Part shown: positions 14,703-23,111 of the stretch, in pieces
How the letters are laid out: each line of letters begins with the position of its first letter
How positions within the stretch are numbered: the first letter of the stretch is position 1
NCBI RefSeq assembly: GCF_000511175.1
Contig: NZ_KI866530.1
Coordinates: 2,791,422-2,830,644, forward strand
DNA: 39,223 nt
From: Sediminibacterium salmoneum NBRC 103935
GTDB lineage: Bacteria > Bacteroidota > Bacteroidia > Chitinophagales > Chitinophagaceae
Direction: 5' to 3'
The notes under the pieces: model-generated
What the model saw: the letters and a program-made list of their open reading frames with translations, nothing else
The model's database searches: none
What the model was told of the DNA's origin: nothing
Program-made: the position numbers and the translations under genes

Positions 14703-14883
14703 GGGCAAGGATTTTTATTACGACGATAAGGGGTATATGGTCCTTACCGAGGCCTATCATTTGGAAAAGGGTTATTGTTGTGGATATGGTTGTCGTCATT
14801 GCCCTTATGAATATGAATCTGTACCTGAACCTAAGAAATCACAATTGTTACAGGAGAAAAAAAGTTCTCCTGAAAATGCATAA
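14683..14883 (+). CDS. DUF5522 small Cys-rich protein
   Basis: This 66-residue protein contains KDFYYDDKGYMVLTEAYHLE and KGYCCGYGCRHCPYEYES, the hallmark of DUF5522, with four conserved Cys (CC-x2-C-x2-C). The spacing suggests a small zinc or iron-sulfur site; no function is established that I know of. The start is GTG at 14683, inside the end of trmB (20-bp overlap), so translation is probably coupled. A TTG at 14695 is an alternative. Pairing with a tRNA-modifying enzyme hints at RNA metabolism, but this is inference. Confidence 0.8.
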   Translation: MSQQLIEGKDFYYDDKGYMVLTEAYHLEKGYCCGYGCRHCPYEYESVPEPKKSQLLQEKKSSPENA

Positions 14884-14895
14884 TTCTACTTGTTT

Positions 14896-15258
14896 ATGGC
14901 AAAGTTGAAGCAAGTGCTTCCCAGTGGAGCCAGAGACATTTCCTTTTTTGAACAGGTTTATGAAGTGGTAAAACGGATACCCAGGGGCAGAGTAACCAGT
15001 TATGGAGCCATCGCGAATTTTCTGGGTACTAAATTGAGTGCCAGAATGGTTGGCTGGGCCATGAATGCCGCACACTCCAATCCGTTAATTCCTGCACATC
15101 GGGTTGTAAACCGACAAGGATTGCTAACCGGTAAAATGCATTTTGCCACGCCTACTGAAATGGAAGAGCGGCTGGCTAAAGAAAAAGTTAAAGTAAAGGA
15201 GGATCAGGTTCTTGAGTTCGAAAAAATATTCTGGGACCCCTCTGTAGAATTATCTTAA
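14896..15258 (+). CDS. MGMT-fold alkyltransferase-like protein (ATL) lacking the catalytic Cys
   Basis: This protein of about 120 residues has the DNA-binding domain of O6-methylguanine methyltransferase: FFEQVYEVVKRIPRGRVTSY, GAIANFLGTKLSARMVGWAM, then LIPAHRVVNRQGLL. In MGMT the motif is PCHRV with the alkyl-accepting Cys; here it is PAHRV, so the protein cannot take an alkyl group. That makes it an ATL, a class that flags O6-alkylguanine for nucleotide excision repair. The arginine finger (SARMVGWAM) and the helix-turn-helix are kept. The start is ATG at 14896, 12 bp after the DUF5522 stop. Confidence 0.85.
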   Translation: MAKLKQVLPSGARDISFFEQVYEVVKRIPRGRVTSYGAIANFLGTKLSARMVGWAMNAAHSNPLIPAHRVVNRQGLLTGKMHFATPTEMEERLAKEKVKVKEDQVLEFEKIFWDPSVELS

Positions 15259-15260
15259 AC

Positions 15261-15268
15261 TATATTTG
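15261..15268 (+). promoter_or_regulatory. Candidate -7 element TATATTTG of comB
   Basis: An exact TAnnTTTG match ends 6 bp before the ATG at 15275, at the very end of the preceding operon. The resulting transcript would have almost no leader. Confidence 0.5.
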
Positions 15269-15274
15269 CGCCCC

Positions 15275-16003
15275 ATGAGTACAAAACCTGTATTACATAC
15301 CATACTTTCTCCCAAATTATTAGATATATACGATGTTAGCAACAGCATTGTGGTGGTGATTGATGTATTTCGTGCTACTTCAACCATTGCCACTGCACTC
15401 TTCAATGGGGCTGCCAGGGTAATTCCTGTAGATACGGTAGACAAGTGTATACAGATAGGAAAAAATACGGGGGGGATTACAGCTGGCGAAAGGGATGGCA
15501 AAGTGATAGCAGGCCTTGAACACGGCAATTCACCCGCCGAATATCCAAGGGAATTTGTTGAGGGCAAAACCCTGGTTTTAACAACTACCAATGGCACCAA
15601 GCTCTTGCATATGGCTTTGCAGAATGGCGCTTCAGAAGTTATCACCGGGTCTTTTCCGAATTTATCTGCTGTATGTGAGCATTTAATTGAATCAAAGAAA
15701 AATGTAATACTGGGTTGTTCTGCGTGGAAGGATAAGTTCAATCTGGAGGATACGCTTTTTGCGGGGGCCGTTATCAGTAGAATAAAAGAGCATTTTACCA
15801 TTCATTGCGACAGCAGTTTAATGGCCGAAAATATGTACGAACTGCACAAGGACGATTTAATATCCTTTATCAGAAATACCACGCACTGGCACAGACTGGC
15901 ACAATACGGTCTGGAAAAAGATCTTGAATATTGCGTAACTCCTGATCGGGCAAATATTTTGCCTTTTTATAAGAATGGCGACCTGGTAATAAAAGAGAGT
16001 TAA
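15275..16003 (+). CDS. comB: 2-phosphosulfolactate phosphatase family protein (ComB)
   Basis: This protein of about 242 residues has the ComB fold signature: VVVIDVFRATSTIATALFNG, AGERDGKVIAGLEHGNSP, TTTNGTKLL and the C-terminal HRLAQYGLEKDLEYCVTPD. ComB is a Mg-dependent phosphatase that removes phosphate from 2-phosphosulfolactate in coenzyme M-type sulfolactate synthesis. In bacteria without coenzyme M the family is widespread and its substrate is less certain; sulfolactate or sulfonolipid precursors are possible. The start is ATG at 15275; a TTG at 15266 lies within the -7 box and is rejected. Confidence 0.85.
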   Translation: MSTKPVLHTILSPKLLDIYDVSNSIVVVIDVFRATSTIATALFNGAARVIPVDTVDKCIQIGKNTGGITAGERDGKVIAGLEHGNSPAEYPREFVEGKTLVLTTTNGTKLLHMALQNGASEVITGSFPNLSAVCEHLIESKKNVILGCSAWKDKFNLEDTLFAGAVISRIKEHFTIHCDSSLMAENMYELHKDDLISFIRNTTHWHRLAQYGLEKDLEYCVTPDRANILPFYKNGDLVIKES

Positions 16004-16027
16004 ATAACAGTAGATTCCGGCTTATTT

Positions 16028-16069
16028 TAATTTTGAATGCGGTTTTCCTAACCCTTTTCTTTACTTTTG
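16028..16069 (+). promoter_or_regulatory. Two candidate -7 elements before the SNF2 helicase gene
   Basis: TAATTTTG (16028-16035) and TACTTTTG (16062-16069) are both exact TAnnTTTG matches, 65 and 31 bp before the ATG at 16101. The TTTG at 16032-16035 could serve as a loose -33 box for the second (26-bp spacing, longer than usual). Confidence 0.4.
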
Positions 16070-16100
16070 CAAATTGGTCTTTTGGGACTGATACAATGCA

Positions 16101-19100
16101 ATGGCACTACCGTATTTAGTTAAACATATATACAATTTTGGTACCGATGAAGTAATTCGAAGAGGAAAGAAAATTCATTCATTAGGTCAGGTAGAATTGG
16201 TGGAGTATGACGATCTGATGGGTAATATTATTTTCCGGGTGAAAGATGACGGGTACAGTACTTTTTACAAAGTGCATGTGAATCAGTTTAAAGATCCGGC
16301 TACCATTTCATTGCGTTGCAGTTGTCCTTATAATCTTTCTGAAGTATGCAGACACAAGGCTGGCGCCCTGTTTCATTTGCAGGACATGCTAGATAAGAAT
16401 TTGCTCGGGGACAGGGAGACTGTTTACGATCAGAAACATACGGTAGTTAAAATCAGGTTGCTCGATCTGAAGCTGATTAAAATGTTAAGTGCAACTGAAT
16501 CATTTGAAAAAGCGGAAGAATACCTGAGGACTAATACAGCAACCATAAAGGAAGCAAAAAACGAAAGAGTTGTTGCAGAGCTGGAGATGGAAGGTAAACA
16601 GCATGTGGTTGTACTCCAGAAAAATGAAGAGCGAAATTTTGATACCAGCTGTAATTGCAATTCGGACAGTTCTCATCCGCTATGTGTTCATAAAACCATT
16701 GTTTTTTTACAATTGTTGAAAAACCACGGTGCCAATTATTTTGATTCAATCCGCAACTGGGATAAGGAAAAAAATAAATTGCTGGCACTTTACGGGTATT
16801 CGCTGGCGGATGATCTGAAAGGAAAGTTCGAGTTCACCTATACAGATGGCAAACCATTTCTGCGTGTGCTGGATAGCAGCATTAAACGAGTGGGTATTTC
16901 AGGGAACCAGGAAGTAAAGCCTTTGCTACAGGAGAAAGCGGATGCTCCTGCTGTTATTGAGCAGGAGTCGGAGCAGGAGGCAACTTATAAACTTGGTTTG
17001 GTTGTAACCAGTACGGCTGCGCAATACCCCTTTATTCAAATGGAAGTAATTCAGGGTGAACCAGACGAAGAACTATTGAAATATCTGGGAAAAACAGAAA
17101 AACTGGATCTAACCAAATTCATTAATACTGCTGTATTCTCTGAAGATGATAAAATGCTGATTCAGCAGCTTCGTAAGCTAATGTCAGCAGAAGTAAACCG
17201 ATACCTGAACAGAAACTCTCCCTTTAGTGGCATCTGGGAAAATATAATTCAACAACACAATGATGAATTGCCCGAAGAAACAAAGGGTTTAATTAACGAG
17301 TACCTGCATCCCAAATTCAAAAAACTTTTTGCTGAGAACGCAGCTTCTGCCTTTGTGTTTTATCTGCCCTCCGGAAAAAGATTTGTTACGGAGAATCTGG
17401 TTAAGGCCCGTTTTTCCGATCATTTTATTCAGCCTTCTTTCAGCATCAATTTCAAGGATGAACAATACGAAATAACCTGTACTATAGAACTTCCATCCAA
17501 AACCGTTTCACTCAGTGAGAATGCAATGGAAACATCTTTCGTGTTTCAATTTCAGGATGAGTTCTTTATCTGGAAAAAAGCGGAAGACATTTTATTGGCA
17601 GAGAAGTTTCTGCCAAAAGGTAAAATCATTATACCTGCTGCCGAATGGGCAGAACAGCTTACTCATTTTATTCTTCCTCTTTCCCGAACTCACTCTGTAC
17701 AGTTTGCGAATGTTAAAAAAGAAGAGATCAGGGATGCAAGGCCTGAAATTAAAATAATGCTGAAAGAGAAGGGAGAATATCTCTTGTTTCAGCCTGTATT
17801 TAATTATAAGGGAATTGATATTCAGTCTACTGATAAGGAAAAATTATTTTTCCCGCAGGCAGACCGTCTGCTCGTGATTCATAGAAATATTGCTGCAGAG
17901 AAAGAACTGATGAGTAGGATTGAGCAGTTACATTCAGGTTTTGTAAGACCTCTGGATTCCAATGTACTGGCCTTAAAAGGGAAAGATGTTTTAAAAAATA
18001 ACTGGTTTTTCCTTTTTATGGATGCGGTAAAGGATATGAATATTCCTGTTTATGGTTTTGAGGCGTTAAGAAATTTCAGATTCAATACAGCCAAACCTTC
18101 CACCAAAATATTCATCAGCAGCAATACAGACTGGTTCGACGCTAAGGTGGAAATTCAGTTTGGAGAACAGAAGGTAACCATTGATGATGTTAAAAAAGCG
18201 TTAGCTAACAAGCAACAGTTTGTGCAACTTACAGATGGTACTTTGGGAATACTGCCGGAAGAGTGGGTTAAGAAATATGCGCTGTTGTTCAGAGTAGGTG
18301 AAGGAAAGGCGGGTAATATGAAACTGAGCAAGTATCATTTCAGTGTAATTGAAGAACTCTATCTGCAAAGAGATGAGGAAGAACTTTCTTTTCAGCTCGA
18401 AGAAAAATATGAGCGAATTAAAGGCAATCATGAAATAAAGCCTGTTCCAGCACCTGCACACTTACAATCCATTCTAAGGCCTTATCAGGAAAGCGGATTC
18501 CAGTGGTTGAATTATTTAAGGGAAGTACAGTGGGGAGGAATCCTGGCAGATGATATGGGATTGGGTAAAACCATACAGGCACTTTGCTTTTTACACCACC
18601 TGAAAATGGGAAACGGGCATTTAAAAGCATTGGTGGTTTGTCCTACAACCCTGATGTTTAACTGGCAAAATGAAATCAGGAAATTTACACCCGATATCAG
18701 TTTTTATGTGCATCACGGCGGTGCCAGGTTAAAAGACGGAATCAGCAACAAAGCCTATGATGTAATTATAACTACTTACGGAACACTGAGAAGTGATATC
18801 AAGCAGTTTGTGGATGTTGCTTTTGATTATGTAATTTTAGATGAAAGCCAGGCGATTAAAAATCCTTCGAGTAAAGTAACCAAAGCGGCTTCCTTATTAA
18901 AGGCCAAGAGCAGACTTTGTTTAAGTGGTACTCCTTTGCAGAATAACACATTTGATATTTATGCGCAAATGAATTTTCTGAATCCGGGTATGCTCGGAAG
19001 CATGGAATTCTTTAAGCAGGAGTTTTCCATACCCATTGATAAGTTTGGAGAAAAAGAGCAGAAAGACCATTTAAGGAAATTATTATATCCCTTTATACTA

Positions 19101-19862
19101 AGACGTACCAAAGAACAAGTGGCTAAAGATTTGCCTGAAAAGCAGGAAATGGTGTTGTTCTGTGAAATGGGTGATGAGCAGCGTAAAATTTATGAGGCTT
19201 ACCGGAATGATTACCGGGATAAGATACTGGGGGTGGTTGAGAACCAGGGAATTCAGAAATCGCAGTTGACAATTTTACAGGGCTTGATGAAACTTAGACA
19301 AATATGCGATAGTCCTGCCATTATAAAAGAAGAAGAACGCTATCCCAATGTTTCAGTAAAGCTAGAAGAACTGGGCCGAGAAATCACCGAGAATATCAGC
19401 AATCACAAAGCACTTGTGTTTTCTCAGTTTCTGGGCATGCTTTCATTAATTAAAGAGAAAATGAAAGAATTGGGTGTAGACTATGAATACTTTGATGGAA
19501 GCAGCACTGTTGCTGAACGGGAGCGGGCCATACAAAGATTTCAGAATGAAGACAGCTGCCGCGTTTTTCTGATTTCCTTAAAAGCCGGAGGTGTGGGTTT
19601 AAATCTTACAGCTGCCGACTATGTTTATATTGTAGATCCCTGGTGGAACCCTGCTGTTGAGCAACAGGCTATTGACAGAACCCACCGGATTGGCCAGACC
19701 AAAAATATTTTTGCTTACCGTATGATCTGTACAGATACGGTGGAAGATAAAATTTTAAAACTTCAGGAACGTAAAAGAAACCTTGCGAAAGAAGTAATTA
19801 CTGACGACGAAGGATTTGTTAAAACTTTAACAAAAGAAGACGTAGAGTACCTATTCAGTTAA
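16101..19862 (+). CDS. SNF2-family helicase with two SWIM zinc-finger motifs
   Basis: This is a 1253-residue protein. A first SWIM finger has C73-x-C75, C83-x-H85 (RCSCPYNLSEVCRHK). A second SWIM-like motif has C184-x-C186, C195-x-H197 (SCNCNSDSSHPLCVHK). A long middle region of no recognised family follows to about residue 785. The SNF2 ATPase has GGILADDMGLGKTIQALCFL (Walker A, K823), DESQ box 914-917, LSGTPLQNN, and helicase C with LISLKAGGVGLNLTAADYVY and QQAIDRTHRIGQ. It should translocate on double-stranded DNA and remodel protein-DNA complexes. The SWIM domains likely bind DNA or protein. Similar SWIM-SNF2 proteins occur in many bacteria, often annotated as HepA-like. Confidence 0.93.
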   Translation: MALPYLVKHIYNFGTDEVIRRGKKIHSLGQVELVEYDDLMGNIIFRVKDDGYSTFYKVHVNQFKDPATISLRCSCPYNLSEVCRHKAGALFHLQDMLDKNLLGDRETVYDQKHTVVKIRLLDLKLIKMLSATESFEKAEEYLRTNTATIKEAKNERVVAELEMEGKQHVVVLQKNEERNFDTSCNCNSDSSHPLCVHKTIVFLQLLKNHGANYFDSIRNWDKEKNKLLALYGYSLADDLKGKFEFTYTDGKPFLRVLDSSIKRVGISGNQEVKPLLQEKADAPAVIEQESEQEATYKLGLVVTSTAAQYPFIQMEVIQGEPDEELLKYLGKTEKLDLTKFINTAVFSEDDKMLIQQLRKLMSAEVNRYLNRNSPFSGIWENIIQQHNDELPEETKGLINEYLHPKFKKLFAENAASAFVFYLPSGKRFVTENLVKARFSDHFIQPSFSINFKDEQYEITCTIELPSKTVSLSENAMETSFVFQFQDEFFIWKKAEDILLAEKFLPKGKIIIPAAEWAEQLTHFILPLSRTHSVQFANVKKEEIRDARPEIKIMLKEKGEYLLFQPVFNYKGIDIQSTDKEKLFFPQADRLLVIHRNIAAEKELMSRIEQLHSGFVRPLDSNVLALKGKDVLKNNWFFLFMDAVKDMNIPVYGFEALRNFRFNTAKPSTKIFISSNTDWFDAKVEIQFGEQKVTIDDVKKALANKQQFVQLTDGTLGILPEEWVKKYALLFRVGEGKAGNMKLSKYHFSVIEELYLQRDEEELSFQLEEKYERIKGNHEIKPVPAPAHLQSILRPYQESGFQWLNYLREVQWGGILADDMGLGKTIQALCFLHHLKMGNGHLKALVVCPTTLMFNWQNEIRKFTPDISFYVHHGGARLKDGISNKAYDVIITTYGTLRSDIKQFVDVAFDYVILDESQAIKNPSSKVTKAASLLKAKSRLCLSGTPLQNNTFDIYAQMNFLNPGMLGSMEFFKQEFSIPIDKFGEKEQKDHLRKLLYPFILRRTKEQVAKDLPEKQEMVLFCEMGDEQRKIYEAYRNDYRDKILGVVENQGIQKSQLTILQGLMKLRQICDSPAIIKEEERYPNVSVKLEELGREITENISNHKALVFSQFLGMLSLIKEKMKELGVDYEYFDGSSTVAERERAIQRFQNEDSCRVFLISLKAGGVGLNLTAADYVYIVDPWWNPAVEQQAIDRTHRIGQTKNIFAYRMICTDTVEDKILKLQERKRNLAKEVITDDEGFVKTLTKEDVEYLFS

Positions 19863-19925
19863 GGTTTTCACCGATTTAGACTCTTAAGTTTCCTATTATC
19901 ATGGTAGCTTGCCATTAAAATTAAT

Positions 19926-19946
19926 CTTCAAGCATTCTGCTTGAAG
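19926..19946. repeat. 9-bp perfect hairpin between the SNF2 and barrel genes
   Basis: CTTCAAGCA (19926-19934) and TGCTTGAAG (19938-19946) are exact reverse complements around a 3-nt loop. No T-run follows on either side, so it is either a weak terminator of the helicase gene or a regulatory dyad for the barrel gene starting at 19980. Confidence 0.5.
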
Positions 19947-19979
19947 CATTATTAGTTTTATGTTTTCAAATTCAGCATT

Positions 19980-22820
19980 ATGCGCATATTGTTTTTATTG
20001 ATTGGGATGGTTGCTTCTTTTTCTGTAATGGGGCAAAATACAGCTACTTTAAAAGGAAAATTGGTGGATAGTGTGGGTAAGCAGGCATTGAAAGATGCTT
20101 CTATTACTGTATTGGAAGCAAAAGACTCTACGCTGGATGTTTTTGGATTGGCAAAACCCGACGGAAGTTTTGTAGTAGAGAAGATTTCATTTGGAGAAAT
20201 GATTGTGATGATTAAGTTTCAAGGCTACGAATCCTTTTCCAAAAAAATCACTTTTTCAAAAGCAAATGCAAATGTTGATTTAGGTACTATTTATTTAAAA
20301 TTAGCTGCTACAGACCTGGGTGAAGTGGTGGTAACGCAATCTCCGGTAACAATAAAAAAAGATACGGTTCAGTTTAATGCTTCCAGTTTTAAAACAAAGC
20401 CCAATGCAGTAATGGAGGATTTGCTGAAAAAGTTGCCTGGTGTTCAGGTAGAAGCAGATGGAACGGTTAAGGCACAGGGAGAGAATGTACAACGAATTCT
20501 GGTAGACGGAAAACGTTTTTTTGGAGACGACCCCAAATTGGCTACTAAGAATTTACCTCCGGATATGATTGATAAAATTCAGGTATTTGATGCCTTGAAT
20601 GATCAAAGTGCATTTACCGGATTTGATGATGGTAACAGAATCAAAACCATTAATATCACAACCAAGAAAGATAAAAGAAAAGGATATTTCGGAAGAGCAG
20701 TGCTTGGAGGAGGCTCCGATTCTCAGGAAGGACGCTTTGATAATAATTTAAATCTTAGTCATTTTAACGGTGACATGCAATTGACTTTTACAGGTCAGGC
20801 CAATAACGTTAACAAACAGAACTTCAGCGCTCAGGATTTATTCGGTGGCGGTGGTGGAGCAGGTGGCGGTGCCCGCGGTGGCGGCGGTGGCGGCGGCAGA
20901 ACCGTTACCATTTCCAATGCACCCTCAAGTGGTAGTGGTGGTATTGTTCAAACCCTGGCTGCTGGTTTAAATTACAAGGATATATGGGGCAAGAAAACAG
21001 AAGTTTCGGGCAGTTATTTTTACAATGACCTGAAAACTTTCAGAGAGCAGAATAGCTTAACGCAAAACCTGATTCCCGGTAATCCAGACTCTTCCATTTT
21101 TAATAGTCAGGTAAATAATTCTGTTACCAGAAATATGAATCACAGAATCAATTTAAATATTGAACATCAGTTCGATTCATCCAACTCCCTGATTATTCGT
21201 CCGAATATCAGTTATCAGGAATCTGAGTCGGCAACAGATGTAACTACTTTTTCAACCAGGGGAATCAGCAAGAATTTAAATAATTCCATTGCTTCAACCG
21301 ACAGAACCAATAGTGGCTATAACGCCAGTCTGGAAGCTACTTTCAGACACCGCTTTAAAAAGAAAGGCAGAACTTACTCTATAGCTTTTAATCCTGGTCA
21401 GAATGTGAATGATGGTAATACATCCAATTATTCCATCAACAACTTCTTTAATACGCCAATTCCCTATTCTGATACCATTAATCAGATTGGCGTAACCAAC
21501 AGAGATAGCAAAACGATGAATGCTACTTTGTCTTACACCGAACCAATTGGCAAGAATCAGATCTTGGAATTCAATTATAACTATAACAATAATGTAAATA
21601 ATTCCGGCACAAGAACTTTTGCATTCAATAAAACAACCGGACAATACGATTTAGTGGTCCCCAACTTAACCAACGTATTTGAGAATAGTTTTAATTCGAA
21701 TCGTGTGGGATTAAACTGGCGAATTCAGAAAGAGAAATTTAATTTCAGTATAGGATCCGGAGTGCAGGTAGGTGAACTGGTGAGTAAAAATATTACCAGA
21801 GACAGTTCTATCAAGCAGAATTTCGTGAATTTTTTCCCTACCATGAATTTCAGGTACGATTTTTCAAGAACCAAGAATCTGCGTGTTTTTTATAACGGAA
21901 GAACCGCACAGCCTTCTGCACAGCAATTACAGCCTGTAGTGGACAATTCAAATCCTTTGAATATTACCACAGGTAACCCGAACCTGAAACAGCAGTTCAT
22001 TCATACTTTCCGTGTGCTGTACAATTCCTTTGATGTGGTAAGTCAGAAATTATTTTTTGCAACCATCAATGCCAATTTTACCGCAAATGATATTCAGAAC
22101 TCTACTACTTATTTACCCAATGGAGCACAGTTTACCAGACCGGTTAACCTGAGCGGAACTTATAATATCAATGGCTTTGTGAATTATGGTTTCCCTCTGA
22201 AAAAGCCAAAGAGCAATATCAATCTGGGTATTAATGTAAGCAGAAGCCAAAGTCAGACTTTAGTGAATGACCTGAGCAACTATACCAGAAATACTACGGC
22301 AGGATTCAATGCTTCCTGGACAACCAATATCAAGGAAGGTTTTGATATGAACTTTTCTTCTAACTCCAGTTTCAGCTTTGCCCGCTATACTTTGCAGCCT
22401 CAGCAAAACGGAGACTTTTTTACCCAGACTTTTGTTGCTGAACCTACTATTTACACCAAGTCTGGATGGGTATTTTCAACCGACTTCCGCTACATTAAAA
22501 ATACAGGTCGCGCAGAAGGATTCAATACCAATATTCCTTTGTGGAGTGCCAGCATAGCCAAGCAGCTATTCAAGAAAAAAGAAGGGGAAATTAAGTTCTA
22601 TGTATTTGACCTGCTGAATCAAAACCAGAGTTTAAGTAGAAATGTGGTTGGAAATACCATTCAGGACGTGTCTACTGTTGTGCTGAAGCGTTACTTCATG
22701 ATTAGCTTTACGTATAATTTAAGAAGCTTTGGATCTCCGGCTGCCAATATGCAACGTGGTCCGGGGAATATGATGTTCCAGGGTAGACCTGGTATGCAGA
22801 TGATGCGATTTGGACAATAA
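19980..22820 (+). CDS. Outer membrane TonB-type beta-barrel protein with carboxypeptidase-like N-terminus
   Basis: This 946-residue protein has a signal peptide (MRILFLLIGMVASFSVMGQ). A carboxypeptidase-regulatory-like domain is at about 22-110 (LKGKLVDSVGKQALKDASIT), and a plug-like region at about 125-225 (VMEDLLKKLPGVQVEADGTV, RILVDGKRFFGDDP, INITTKKDKRKGYFGRA). A Gly tract lies at residues 289-306, and a long beta-barrel of the OMP_b-brl_3 type runs to the end. The C-terminus is Met/Gln/Gly-rich rather than a classical aromatic terminal strand. The protein probably imports or exports an unknown substrate; it has no SusD partner here and stands alone. A near -7 box TATGTTTT lies at 19959-19966. 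Confidence 0.85.
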   Translation: MRILFLLIGMVASFSVMGQNTATLKGKLVDSVGKQALKDASITVLEAKDSTLDVFGLAKPDGSFVVEKISFGEMIVMIKFQGYESFSKKITFSKANANVDLGTIYLKLAATDLGEVVVTQSPVTIKKDTVQFNASSFKTKPNAVMEDLLKKLPGVQVEADGTVKAQGENVQRILVDGKRFFGDDPKLATKNLPPDMIDKIQVFDALNDQSAFTGFDDGNRIKTINITTKKDKRKGYFGRAVLGGGSDSQEGRFDNNLNLSHFNGDMQLTFTGQANNVNKQNFSAQDLFGGGGGAGGGARGGGGGGGRTVTISNAPSSGSGGIVQTLAAGLNYKDIWGKKTEVSGSYFYNDLKTFREQNSLTQNLIPGNPDSSIFNSQVNNSVTRNMNHRINLNIEHQFDSSNSLIIRPNISYQESESATDVTTFSTRGISKNLNNSIASTDRTNSGYNASLEATFRHRFKKKGRTYSIAFNPGQNVNDGNTSNYSINNFFNTPIPYSDTINQIGVTNRDSKTMNATLSYTEPIGKNQILEFNYNYNNNVNNSGTRTFAFNKTTGQYDLVVPNLTNVFENSFNSNRVGLNWRIQKEKFNFSIGSGVQVGELVSKNITRDSSIKQNFVNFFPTMNFRYDFSRTKNLRVFYNGRTAQPSAQQLQPVVDNSNPLNITTGNPNLKQQFIHTFRVLYNSFDVVSQKLFFATINANFTANDIQNSTTYLPNGAQFTRPVNLSGTYNINGFVNYGFPLKKPKSNINLGINVSRSQSQTLVNDLSNYTRNTTAGFNASWTTNIKEGFDMNFSSNSSFSFARYTLQPQQNGDFFTQTFVAEPTIYTKSGWVFSTDFRYIKNTGRAEGFNTNIPLWSASIAKQLFKKKEGEIKFYVFDLLNQNQSLSRNVVGNTIQDVSTVVLKRYFMISFTYNLRSFGSPAANMQRGPGNMMFQGRPGMQMMRFGQ
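20844..20897 (+). repeat. GGN-codon low-complexity tract encoding poly-Gly
   Basis: Eighteen codons, mostly GGC/GGT, encode Gly-rich residues 289-306 with one Ala pair position and one Arg. The local GC content is far above the surrounding gene. Such tracts can vary in length by slippage between strains. Confidence 0.8.
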
Positions 22821-22872
22821 GCGCTATTTACTGCCGAATCAAATTATTTACCCTTTGTATTTCAAAGAAATG

Positions 22873-22880
22873 TAACTTTG
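22873..22880 (+). promoter_or_regulatory. Candidate -7 element TAACTTTG of the arginine operon
   Basis: An exact TAnnTTTG match lies 16 bp before the leader peptide ATG at 22897. TTTG occurs at 22854-22857, but with only 15-bp spacing. The region 22821-22872 holds nothing else visible. Confidence 0.5.
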
Positions 22881-22896
22881 CGTCTCATTTGAAACA

Positions 22897-23004
22897 ATGG
22901 TAGCAAGCATTTCATACAATTCTTACGCTAACAACTGTTCGTATTTTACGGAGCAGTTGCGATTGCCATTTATCGTATTACCGAGGCCGCGACGTGGTTT
23001 CTGA
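22897..23004 (+). CDS. Candidate 35-residue leader peptide of the arginine operon
   Basis: This ORF runs from ATG at 22897 to TGA at 23002-23004. It begins MVASISYNSYANNCSYFTEQ and ends LRLPFIVLPRPRRGF. Four Arg codons (CGA, AGG, CGA, CGT) are present; three sit in the last six codons among Pro residues. It starts 16 bp after an exact -7 box and ends at a hairpin overlapping its stop codon, and the next gene begins the arginine biosynthesis operon. This is the arrangement expected for a ribosome-stalling leader that senses arginyl-tRNA. I know of no named family for it. The peptide itself probably has no function apart from being translated. Confidence 0.6.
   Translation: MVASISYNSYANNCSYFTEQLRLPFIVLPRPRRGF
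22932..22960 (+). repeat. Self-complementary segments inside the leader peptide ORF
   Basis: CAACTG (22932-22937) can pair with CAGTTG (22954-22959). The second copy, as CAGTTGC (22954-22960), can instead pair with GCAACTG at 23013-23019 in the downstream hairpin loop. These mutually exclusive pairings resemble an attenuator, but the exact switch is not clear from inspection. Confidence 0.4.
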
Positions 23005-23036
23005 TAGGACGAGCAACTGGCACTTGCCCCTATCAG
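23001..23036 (+). promoter_or_regulatory. Hairpin at the leader stop codon, candidate attenuator element
   Basis: CTGATAGG (23001-23008) and CCTATCAG (23029-23036) form a perfect 8-bp stem, extended inside by GCAA/TTGC (23013-23016/23024-23027). TGCCC (23025-23029) could alternatively pair with GGGCA (23061-23065). A T-rich stretch follows at about 23083-23100, but without a strong stem next to it. TATCTTTT (23079-23086) could be an internal -7 box for the GNAT gene. Confidence 0.5.
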
Positions 23037-23111
23037 TGAAAATATCTCCGAAACGTTTCAGGGCACTTAGCCAAAATTTATCTTTTTTCACTTTTTATTT
23101 ATTTATATACG

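Noticed and set aside
23072..23100. Classical rho-independent attenuator terminator before the GNAT gene
   Set aside because: T-rich stretches are present but only a 3-bp GGC/GCC stem lies next to them; the strong stem at 23001-23036 is about 50 bp upstream.
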